Positions 8,835-14,990 of a DNA stretch of 38,851 nucleotides are shown piece after piece. Origin of the DNA: JANXXV01 sp038230275 (GTDB taxonomy: Bacteria > Acidobacteriota > Terriglobia > Bryobacterales > Bryobacteraceae); NCBI GenBank assembly GCA_038230275.1, contig JBBRNO010000049.1:1-38851 (forward strand), in the 5' to 3' direction. The stretch's first letter is position 1. Each line of letters opens with the position of its first letter. The position numbers and the translations under genes were made by a program. The notes beneath the pieces were generated by a model. The model searched no databases. It worked only from the letters and a program-made list of their open reading frames with translations, and was not told where the DNA came from.

Positions 8835-9197
8835 CTAGATTCGAAGGATTGTAATTAAGGAGGGATTAGGGGCAGGAGGCGAGATCTCGGTTTCGGCCAG
8901 ATTGCCAAAGGAGCGCAACACATCTTCGGTAACCAACGGAATACTAGACGTCATAACAAACGCCTGTTCCTGGGCAGCGGAGATGGTATTCTCACTCGAC
9001 TCAATGATCGTAATATCGTGCGAACAGGGAAGACCACTTGGATGTTCTTTAGCGGGATTACTTTTATGATGACAGTGTGTAGGTTGCGTTTTCGTGGGCC
9101 CGAATTGCTCTAACGAACACGCTGTCACGCACTGGGCGTTGCCCCCTAGCAAGGCCAGTGCGAGTACAGCAACCGTCTTAGAAAACATAGGAATCAT
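8835..9197 (-). CDS. Small exported Cys/His-rich protein heading the copper operon
   Basis: The product has 120 residues. A signal peptide (about 1-22, VAVLALALLGGNAQC) leads to a short mature protein with four or five cysteines and a His cluster (CVTAC, THCHHKSNPAKEH, LPCSHD). There is no named domain. The second half is plain and hydrophilic. It is the first gene of the leftward set, 134 bases before the oxidase start, so it is probably induced with it. The Cys/His pattern suggests metal binding in the periplasm, by inference only. The start could be ATG at 9197 or the Met three codons later. Confidence 0.7.
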   Translation of the reverse strand: MIPMFSKTVAVLALALLGGNAQCVTACSLEQFGPTKTQPTHCHHKSNPAKEHPSGLPCSHDITIIESSENTISAAQEQAFVMTSSIPLVTEDVLRSFGNLAETEISPPAPNPSLITILRI

Positions 9198-9215
9198 CAG
9201 ATATGTAACACACCG

Positions 9216-9228
9216 CTACAAGTGGTAG
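9216..9228. promoter_or_regulatory. Candidate operator before the copper operon (CTACAAGTGGTAG)
   Basis: The 13-base inverted repeat CTAC-AAGTG-GTAG lies 19-31 bases upstream of the first leftward copper gene. It resembles, with mismatches, the TACAnnTGTA core used by CopY/BlaI-type repressors. No such regulator is in the window. A second inverted repeat, CCACT-N6-AGTGG, lies at 9269-9284. Assignment is tentative. Confidence 0.3.
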
Positions 9229-9268
9229 GACGCGCCTGCCGGATGTTTGTTTCATACTGGATGCTAGG

Positions 9269-9284
9269 CCACTTTCTATAGTGG
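9269..9284. repeat. Inverted repeat CCACT-N6-AGTGG
   Basis: A perfect 5-bp arm repeat with a 6-base spacer lies between the copper operon start and the IS3 stub. It may be part of the copper promoter region or of the insertion-sequence end, since TATAGTGGACCACAG directly adjoins the stub. The sequence does not decide between these. Confidence 0.35.
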
Positions 9285-9349
9285 ACCACAGAATTCACAC
9301 CAGGCAATAATTAAGCTAATATTCGACGAGTAATTCCCGAGGAGGGTTG

Positions 9350-9409
9350 ATGACGACGAGGAAAAAGCATAGCGCGAAGTTCAAAGCGCCGGTGGCCCTG
9401 GAGGCGATC
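9350..9409 (+). mobile_element. 5' stub of an IS3-family orfA
   Basis: An ATG with a strong GAGGAGG ribosome site opens a frame reading MTTRKKHSAKFKAPVALEAI, the conserved first 20 residues of IS3-family OrfA (consensus KRKRHSAKFKAKVALEA). Homology stops abruptly at about 9409, where the sequence turns into the antisense of the HTH pseudogene. Only the left end of the element survives; the rest of orfA, orfB and the right end are gone. Confidence 0.75.
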
Positions 9410-9700
9410 CCCGCGGCGCGAACTCTACTGGATGCCGGCGTATTCGGTTCAACCATGACCCTCAACAGTATTGAAACGGCGGCGCTCGATGCCTGTTGCA
9501 GCCGGGCGACGGATTGCGAGAATGTATCGCGACGAGCCTGACGGTAGGCGTCCTTTAATTCAGGAAACCTGCAACCAGCGTAAAAGTGTCTTGGTGGAAA
9601 TGGCAACTGCTCGGGCAGCTTCCTCAATGTTCCGATGCGTCAGGAGGGCTGTTATCACCCCTTCTTTTTTCTGGCCGAATTTGGAGCCATGTCCGGTCAT
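9410..9700 (-). pseudogene. Frameshifted and truncated small HTH protein gene
   Basis: From ATG at 9700 the frame reads MTGHGSKFGQKKEGVI and NIEEAARAVAISTKTLLRWLQ, a helix-turn-helix, then hits TGA near 9570. One base over, the protein continues as PELKDAYRQARRDTFSQ and SVARLQQASSAAVSILLRVM, with PASSRVRAA at its end. Together this is one short protein of a type I associate with Solibacter-like genomes and phage or ICE regions. The C-terminal third is lost where the sequence runs into the IS3 stub. Both a frameshift and a truncation make it non-functional. Confidence 0.7.
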
Positions 9701-9853
9701 CTGGCTAGCCTCGAAGACGGACGTCCGTAGTCCATTGCAAGGTCCCCGGCGCTGAAGCTTGCAGCGGAATTGACTTGCTTGTTTCGCCGACCGGAGTGAT
9801 GAATGTGATCGACGCTAAGCGAACAAGCGAAGCGGCTACGGAGAATAAACAAG

Positions 9854-10438
9854 ATGACATTCGTAATTGACGCAGAAAACAACATCACGGCCTACACCCC
9901 GGACACCGCACCGAGCGGAACAGAAGTGAAGCTGAGCGAAGAGAGCTTTGGGTCCGAAAAGGAACTCGCCGCTTTGGCCGGTACATGGCCGGGCGCACGC
10001 CTGATCGAAATATGGAACAGCCTGCCAGGAGCGACACCGGTCAAGAAGTTCACTGATCGCAAGAGCGCTGTTGCCCGGATCTGGAAGTCGATCCAGAGCC
10101 TAACGCCCGCGCCGGAAACCGAGACGACTGAGGCAGCCACGAAGGCTATCAAAGGCAAGAAAGCCGCCCACGGCGTGAAGGAGAAGCCAGTCAAAGCTAC
10201 CAAGGCCAAGCCCGCGAAGGAACCCGGCACAGCGCGCGACGGTAGCAAGAAAGCAGTCATCCTGGAGCTTCTAGAGCAGAAGGGCGGTGCAACTCTCGGG
10301 GAGATCATGACCGCAACTGGGTGGCAGGCGCATAGCGTACGCGGCTTCATCAGCGGACATTTGGGAAAGAAGCTGGGTTTTTCGGTGGACTCCAGCAAGA
10401 ACAACACCGGCGAGCGAGTCTATCGGATCTCAAGATAA
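9854..10438 (+). CDS. DUF3489-domain protein (full length)
   Basis: The product has 194 residues. The N-terminal part (1-85) has no recognised domain but holds IEIWNSLPGATPVKKFTDRK and a short helical segment. A Lys/Ala-rich linker (about 95-130, KPVKATKAKPAKEPGTARDG) follows. The C-terminal DUF3489 domain (about 133-194) reads KKAVILELLEQKGGATLGEI, then TGWQAHSVRGFISGHLGKKLG and a beta-like end, a probable winged-helix fold. The basic linker and this fold suggest DNA binding; the role is unknown. A GGAG lies about 10 bases before the ATG. A second, shorter DUF3489 gene lies at 11265, and both regions share a 13-base leader word. DUF3489 genes are common in mobile regions of Acidobacteria and Proteobacteria. 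Confidence 0.85.
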   Translation: MTFVIDAENNITAYTPDTAPSGTEVKLSEESFGSEKELAALAGTWPGARLIEIWNSLPGATPVKKFTDRKSAVARIWKSIQSLTPAPETETTEAATKAIKGKKAAHGVKEKPVKATKAKPAKEPGTARDGSKKAVILELLEQKGGATLGEIMTATGWQAHSVRGFISGHLGKKLGFSVDSSKNNTGERVYRISR

Positions 10439-10452
10439 CTGATCGCATCTCA

Positions 10453-10482
10453 ACCAGCCGCGGAAATATCGAAGCGGCTGGT
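10453..10482 (+). terminator. Hairpin after the first DUF3489 gene
   Basis: ACCAGCCGC (10453-10461) pairs perfectly with GCGGCTGGT (10474-10482) around a 12-base loop, 14 bases after the stop codon. It is followed by ATTTAGG, a poor U-tract, so termination may be partial. Confidence 0.5.
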
Positions 10483-10542
10483 ATTTAGGACGTAGTTATT
10501 TTCTTGCATTCCGTTAGCTTTCGGGTGATCGATGGAATCACA

Positions 10543-10770
10543 ATGGCAACCACTACACAGCGAACCGCCGCAGTCTGGTACGCCGAGCGTAGCGCCGAGT
10601 GCAATGACCTAGTGAAGCGTATCGTCGGCCGATTAAAGCAACACCAACAGGATCAATCGCAAGCTCCGCGCGATTGGGGCTATTGCGGGGATCTGGGCCG
10701 CGTGGCGGGAGAACTCGTCGAAATTCTCGCCAGCCTGGGAGATCGAGGCGCCGTCGGAGCCAAGGGATGA
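10543..10770 (+). CDS. Small uncharacterised protein of the DUF3489 neighbourhood
   Basis: The product has 75 residues from the ATG at 10543 (MATTTQRTAAVWYAERSAEC), followed by a helical segment (LVKRIVGRLKQHQQ), then DWGYCGDLGRVAGELVEILASLG. An upstream start would add 13 residues with little support. No domain is known to me, but the WYAERSxEC...DWGYxGDLxxV pattern looks like a conserved small protein, not a chance frame. It lies between the two DUF3489 genes on the same strand. The function is unknown. Confidence 0.6.
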   Translation: MATTTQRTAAVWYAERSAECNDLVKRIVGRLKQHQQDQSQAPRDWGYCGDLGRVAGELVEILASLGDRGAVGAKG

Positions 10771-10789
10771 AATACTGACGCCGGTAGAT

Positions 10790-10870
10790 CGGTCGGGTGG
10801 GTGCGAACTGCGGCGGGTTCACACCCCCAGTAACCTCGGGAGCGAACTGAACCGCAGGGCCAAGCCCTGC
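10790..10870 (+). other. Structured intergenic stretch with hairpins
   Basis: The gap 10771-10993 holds no gene. It contains GCAGGGC-CAA-GCCCTGC (10854-10870), a perfect 7-bp hairpin, and a longer-range pairing of CTGCGG near 10809 with CCGCAG near 10852. The A-run after the hairpin is on the wrong strand for a terminator of the preceding gene. It may be an mRNA leader structure for the gene at 10994. Confidence 0.3.
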
Positions 10871-10993
10871 AAAAATACAATCGGCCGGTGCATTAACAGA
10901 ATCGGGAAGCAGCCACCTACTACGGATGATGCGATTATTCTCTTGCCTTCTCTGCGCACTGGAGTGATGAATGGTGCTGCAACGAGGACAAAG

Positions 10994-11209
10994 ATGAAAA
11001 CAACAAATAAACAAACGAAGAACACCAAGATCGAATTGACGCCGGAATTGTGGGAGGCGATGCGGAAGGCCTACTTTTGCTGCCTCGAGAGCGGCGGTCT
11101 CGACGAGAACGACAACGACAAGGAGTGCCTGAAAGCCGCCAAGGAACTCCGAACGGTCCTGCAAACCGCAGGACGCGACCCGGAAGGTCCAGACCCATAC
11201 CGGAGGTAG
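10994..11209 (+). CDS. Small hydrophilic protein of unknown function
   Basis: The product has 71 residues from the ATG at 10994, preferred because GAGG lies 6-9 bases upstream. The sequence starts with a Lys/Thr/Asn-rich tail (MKTTNKQTKNTKIELTP) and then one helical region (ELWEAMRKAYFCCLESGGL, then DNDKECLKAAKELRTVLQT). It has three cysteines but no metal-site spacing. The start is preceded by a 13-base word, GGAGTGATGAATG, also found before the first DUF3489 gene. It is followed after 55 bases by the second DUF3489 gene. No family is recognised. Confidence 0.55.
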   Translation: MKTTNKQTKNTKIELTPELWEAMRKAYFCCLESGGLDENDNDKECLKAAKELRTVLQTAGRDPEGPDPYRR

Positions 11210-11264
11210 ATCCACTCGCCGAACAGCCTGGTAAGTAACATGCCGAAGCTTCCCCAGAAAGCCG

Positions 11265-11510
11265 GTGAAGTCCAGGGCGAAGAACTCAAGCAAACCCGCC
11301 ACACCGCGCGACGGTGGCAAGAAAGCGGTCATTCTGGCGATCATCCGCCGCAAGGAAAGTGCGACCGTCGCGGAGATTATGTCAGCTACGGAATGGCAGG
11401 CGCGTTCCGTACGAGGGTTCATTTCCGGCCACCTGCGCAACAAGTTGGGACTGACATTTGAAGCCACGAAAGGTGCGTCGGGCAATCCGACGTATCGAAT
11501 CCAGAAGTAG
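11265..11510 (+). CDS. Short DUF3489-domain protein (second copy)
   Basis: The product has 81 residues from a GTG at 11265; no ATG exists in the open frame. A short basic lead (KSRAKNSSKPATPRDGG) leads into the DUF3489 domain: KKAVILAIIRRKESATVAEI, then SATEWQARSVRGFISGHLRN. It is clearly related to the C-terminal domain of the 194-residue protein at 9854 but lacks that protein's N-terminal 100 residues. It could be a natural single-domain form or a 5'-truncated gene. There is no strong ribosome site. It ends 15 bases before an integrase remnant on the other strand. Confidence 0.65.
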   Translation: MKSRAKNSSKPATPRDGGKKAVILAIIRRKESATVAEIMSATEWQARSVRGFISGHLRNKLGLTFEATKGASGNPTYRIQK

Positions 11511-11524
11511 GATTGCAGCGCCAC

Positions 11525-11719
11525 GATCTTGTTGAAAGACAGCCGGGGTTCGGAACAATACGATTGGATGAATTCGTCGATAGAGTGCCGATATCCCCGC
11601 TTGGACTCGGGCAACCGAAGGCCGTCGAGAACCGCTCCCTTGCTGTAGTCCAAATCTGGAAGACCGAGCTTGGCCTTCGGGCGCGTTTCGTTCGGCTTCC
11701 CATTACTTTGCCTGCTCAT
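11525..11719 (-). pseudogene. N-terminal stub of a tyrosine recombinase (integrase)
   Basis: From ATG at 11719 the frame reads MSRQSNGKPNETRPKAKLGL, then PDLDYSKGAVLDGLRLPESK, RGYRHSIDEFIQSYCSEP and RLSFNKIVAL. This is the N-terminal SAM-like core-binding domain of a phage-type integrase common in Solibacter-like genomes. Homology ends at about 11525 beside the DUF3489 stop; the catalytic R-H-R-Y domain is absent. The frame stays open leftward only as antisense of the DUF3489 gene. It is a remnant of the element that once carried this region. Confidence 0.75.
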
Positions 11720-11892
11720 CTGCAACCGACTCCACGCGGCTAAAAATGAGCCTATTTCGAAACACGGTCGAGTCGGACGTTATACGGCGAACGGACAGGA
11801 GGTGAAATCCTCATTCCAAAGGGGAACTCGCCGGCAAGCGTCTAATTTGGACGAGTTACGCATCCATTACGAATACCTTATCCTTAGAAGCA

Positions 11893-12101
11893 ATGGAGCA
11901 CTTCTTCGTATGCCCGAACTGCGGTGAGAGGATTTCTATGGTGCTGGACACATCGGTCAACGGACAGACCTATGTGGAAGACTGCGAAGTGTGTTCTGCC
12001 AGCCGATCGAGGGTGGTTATATCGTGAAGGATGACCAAGTGTGTCACTTGACGCCAAATCGATTTGAGTTGCCATCCACTCCAGTGGGCGACTGGCAATG
12101 A
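11893..12101 (+). pseudogene. CPXCG cysteine-rich protein gene with a frameshift
   Basis: From ATG at 11893 the frame reads MEHFFVCPNCGERISMVLDT, then SVNGQTYVEDCEVC, the typical start of the small CPXCG zinc-ribbon family (CPxCG ... VEDCxVCCRPI). At about 11992-11998 the frame shifts: in frame 0 it goes to SASRSRVVIS and TGA, while the shifted frame gives QPIEGGYIVKDDQVCHLTP and ends at a TGA that overlaps the CheB ATG. The family's second CC pair is destroyed. The frame change could also be a sequencing error, in which case the gene would be intact and coupled to CheB. Confidence 0.7.
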
Positions 12102-12691
12102 AGAGTGTGGGAGGCAAGTCGAAGTTTCCCGTCGTTTGCGTGGGCGGTTCGGCCGGCGGCCTTGACGCATATACGCGTTTACTTCGTAATCTGCCCGCCG
12201 ATATGGGTGTTGCGATCGTCATCGTCAATCACCTGAGAAGAGTGGCCACTCATCTCCACGAGATTCTGCCGCGCTACACGGACATGCCGGTTGAACTGAT
12301 CACGGAACGACTGGTCATCCAGCCCAACCACGTGTTTATCATCCCGGAGCAGCGGGATTTACACGTGCTTGATGGCGAGTTCCGTCTGGAGCCGATATCT
12401 AAGCCCAGGGGATGGCCAGACGTGATTACGGTCTTTCTGCGTTCCTTAACGAAGCACTGGGGTGGCCAGTTGATCGCGGTCATCGTTTCTGGATATGACG
12501 GGGACGGGGCAGCGGCGCTCAGCGGCATAAAAGAAGTGGGGGGAATTACCATCGCTCAGAAGCTCGACACTGCGTCGCAGCCCGATATGCCGGAGAGCGC
12601 GATCGCCAGCGGGTATATCGATTTCATTCTTTCGCCCGAGGATATCTCTCACCAAATTGTGCGAATTGCGAAGGCGTCGGTGGGGACTTAA
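12098..12691 (+). CDS. Stand-alone CheB-type methylesterase domain protein
   Basis: The product has 197 residues, a CheB catalytic domain with no receiver domain. In chemotaxis this enzyme removes methyl groups from receptor glutamates. The catalytic triad can be placed: Ser18 in VGGSAGG, His45 in IVNHLRR, and Asp136 in SGYDGDGAAAL. The last motif is usually TGMGxDGAxGM, so the Met-Gly is Tyr-Asp here, but the Asp is kept. There are no cheR, cheA or receptor genes nearby. Orphan CheB domains often act in other signalling proteins together with CheR and PAS domains. The ATG overlaps the stop of the broken CPXCG gene (ATGA). The target is unknown. Confidence 0.88.
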   Translation: MKSVGGKSKFPVVCVGGSAGGLDAYTRLLRNLPADMGVAIVIVNHLRRVATHLHEILPRYTDMPVELITERLVIQPNHVFIIPEQRDLHVLDGEFRLEPISKPRGWPDVITVFLRSLTKHWGGQLIAVIVSGYDGDGAAALSGIKEVGGITIAQKLDTASQPDMPESAIASGYIDFILSPEDISHQIVRIAKASVGT

Positions 12692-12969
12692 CCGCGCAGC
12701 CGCAGCGCGAAGATGCCTCTTACTCCAAATTCGGTGAGTAAGGTGATTCGCATTCACGGCCTGGTTACGTTAGCCTTGGAGGCTGGATCCAATCCACAAG
12801 AGCGTATTGTCGGCATGCCGTACTTGTGCTCCTGGATTGGTCCCAAAGCACGCACTACTCGGAAGTTGCACCAGCACTCGACGGTTCGGTCCTGACCAAC
12901 GGCATAGCGTTTACGAATCCAAGTTGCTGTGATGTCGCCATGTTGGGATGTGGCTCGAATTGCAGCTTC
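12692..12969. other. Gap with no recognisable gene
   Basis: No frame here looks coding on either strand and no RNA gene or repeat was seen. It lies directly downstream of the large terminase, where a tailed phage would carry its portal gene; no portal-like sequence could be found. Confidence 0.5.
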
Positions 12970-14535
12970 TCATATATAAACCGGGCCGTTCGCGTACACC
13001 GAGCGTATAGTTTCATTGCGGATCACGCGGTCAACCGCCATGATTAACGCAACGATACCGTCGATACGTTTGCCGGACTTGCCACGATCTGGTTTGACCG
13101 GTTTGATATTGCCGGCCGGGTCTTGCTTCACATCCATACTGTCGGCCATCCATCTCAGGACAGGGTTGCCGCCATGCCGGATCTGCTTCGATATGACCAT
13201 GTTCAACAATTCCTTGGTCGGTGCGCTCATGGACGCATAGCCTTGGCCAAAGGGGACCATCTTGAATCCGGCATCGGTGAGGTCCGTGCTCAACTTCGTC
13301 GCTCCCCATCGGTCAAAGGCGATATCCAGGATTTGATATTGCTCGCTGAGTTCCTCGAGTTTCTTCTGGATCGCCCCGTAGTGGATGATGTTGCCTTCCG
13401 TCGCGTTGACCAGCCCTTGATCGATCCAGGCGTCATATGGCACCCGATCCTTTTCCATGCGGGCGCGAAGGTTGTCGCCCGGTATCCAGAAATGCGTCTC
13501 GATATCGATCGTTCCATCCTCATCTTTGAAGACAAGAACGAGCGCAGTGATATCTTGCGTACTGCTCAGATCCAGCCCGGCATAGCATTCTCGGCCGGCG
13601 AGATCCCGGACCGGTTCGTCACAAGCGTCCCAGGCCGACATGTCCAACCATCGAGAGTGCTGCTTCACCCATTGATTCAGACTGAGTTGGCGAAAAGTAT
13701 TCTGGTATGCCGGAATGTACGCAGCCTTGGTAGCATCCGTGCGGAGAGCTTCAATATCGAGGAACGCCTCCCGTCGTTCGATCTGTTCTCTTGTGCCTAG
13801 ACCTGGGTTCGCGAGGTACCACTTGGTTTCGTCCTTCCAGTCCGCGTCCTCGGGCACCTCAGAGATGTAAGCGAAGAACGAAGGATCGACCACGCCGCCG
13901 TTCAGAACTCGCTTTGCGTAGTCGTACTGTTCGAAGCAAATCGAGTTTTGGTCGTAACCCGCGGTTGTGATCGCATAAACGAGGGGCTGCCGTCGCCCTC
14001 GCGTTCCAGTGGTCAGAACGTCCCACAATTCGCGCGTACTCTGACAGTGAAGCTCGTCGAATACAACACCGTGAACGTTGAATCCGTGCTTTGAGAATGC
14101 CTCAGCTGACAGCGCTCGGTAGACCCGATCCTTGTAGAGAATTCGTTTGGTTGAGTCAATCACACGACATGCTTTCGACAGCACCGGATCGAGGCGAACC
14201 ATCTGCGCCGCGACGTTGAAAACGATGGCTGCTTGATCCCTGTCCGCAGCCGCGCTATAGACCTCGGCACCTTGCTCACCATCACCACAGAGCAAGTACA
14301 GAGCAATTGCCGCACCCTCCGCACTTTTTCCATTTTTGCGGCTTCGGGAAACAAACGCGGTCCGATACTGGCGCAGCCCATGCTCGTTGACGGTTCCGAA
14401 CAACGGACGGATGATGCCTTCCTTCTGCCAATCGGTGAGTTTGAAGCGCCGGCCGGCGTATTCACCTTTGGTATGGCGGCACCGGCCCTCGATGAATCGG
14501 ACTGCCTTCTCAGCGTGTTCTTCGGAGAACGGCAT
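12970..14535 (-). CDS. Phage terminase large subunit
   Basis: The product has 521 residues, full length for the HK97/P27-associated TerL family. The N-terminal ATPase powers DNA packaging: Walker A-like SRSRKNGKS (63-71), Walker B VVFDE (157-161), and the coupling motif ITTAGYD (189-195). The C-terminal RNase H-like nuclease cuts concatemers; its first acidic residue is Asp322 in CYAGLDLSSTQD, and later acidic residues lie in LDIAFDRWGA and DGIVALIMAVDR. The start overlaps the small-subunit stop by one base (TAATG). No portal, protease or capsid gene follows. The coding frame is intact, so the gene is recent or under selection. Confidence 0.95.
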   Translation of the reverse strand: MPFSEEHAEKAVRFIEGRCRHTKGEYAGRRFKLTDWQKEGIIRPLFGTVNEHGLRQYRTAFVSRSRKNGKSAEGAAIALYLLCGDGEQGAEVYSAAADRDQAAIVFNVAAQMVRLDPVLSKACRVIDSTKRILYKDRVYRALSAEAFSKHGFNVHGVVFDELHCQSTRELWDVLTTGTRGRRQPLVYAITTAGYDQNSICFEQYDYAKRVLNGGVVDPSFFAYISEVPEDADWKDETKWYLANPGLGTREQIERREAFLDIEALRTDATKAAYIPAYQNTFRQLSLNQWVKQHSRWLDMSAWDACDEPVRDLAGRECYAGLDLSSTQDITALVLVFKDEDGTIDIETHFWIPGDNLRARMEKDRVPYDAWIDQGLVNATEGNIIHYGAIQKKLEELSEQYQILDIAFDRWGATKLSTDLTDAGFKMVPFGQGYASMSAPTKELLNMVISKQIRHGGNPVLRWMADSMDVKQDPAGNIKPVKPDRGKSGKRIDGIVALIMAVDRVIRNETIRSVYANGPVYI

Positions 14536-14990
14536 TAGTCCAGGAAAGTATCTCCACGTTGTTCGTCGTCCTGCCCGGTGACGATCCGGCTACGCGAGGA
14601 AGGCGTCAATCCGAATTCCCGGCAGAGCCGGTTGATGATATCGATTTGACTGTTCACGATGCCGAGCAAGGGACTCTGCTGGACATACCCGCTTTTGGTC
14701 TTGTAGAGAATCCCGGCCTTGTTCAGTTGCTCCTGGGCCTTGGTCTTAGTGCTGTATGCCTGACACAGATTTGCCAGCGCAATGCCGTCCGCTTCCGTGA
14801 CGACTTTCATCCGTACTAGAATCGGCATCAGACGTTTCCACTCCTTCTGCCCGGCCTCATCCAAGTAGGTCGGGCATTTGGGGCGTACCGCCAGCGGCTT
14901 CGGTTCCCGATTGTTGATGGCATGGTGAGAACGCTTTCCTTCAAACGCCAGGATGCTCGTCGGCATCGGTGCTGGTCCCCGTAGTCCCAT
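14535..14990 (-). CDS. Phage terminase small subunit, P27 family
   Basis: The product has 151 residues. It has the P27 hallmark start MGLRGPAPMPTSI and LAFEGKRSHHAINNREPKP, then CPTYLDEAGQKEWKRLMPIL, and TEADGIALANLCQAYST. The helical middle is involved in DNA recognition and oligomer formation in related proteins. It would guide the large subunit to the packaging site. The start overlaps the methyltransferase stop by one base (TGATG) and its own stop overlaps the TerL start, so three genes are translationally coupled. The length is normal for the family. Confidence 0.93.
   Translation of the reverse strand: MGLRGPAPMPTSILAFEGKRSHHAINNREPKPLAVRPKCPTYLDEAGQKEWKRLMPILVRMKVVTEADGIALANLCQAYSTKTKAQEQLNKAGILYKTKSGYVQQSPLLGIVNSQIDIINRLCREFGLTPSSRSRIVTGQDDEQRGDTFLD

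Noticed and set aside
10553..11725. 390-codon leftward open frame
   Set aside because: Only its first ~65 codons resemble a protein (integrase N-terminus); the rest is antisense of the DUF3489 and small genes.
12713..12895. 60-codon frame downstream of cheB
   Set aside because: No ribosome site of note, no family resemblance, and composition not convincing.
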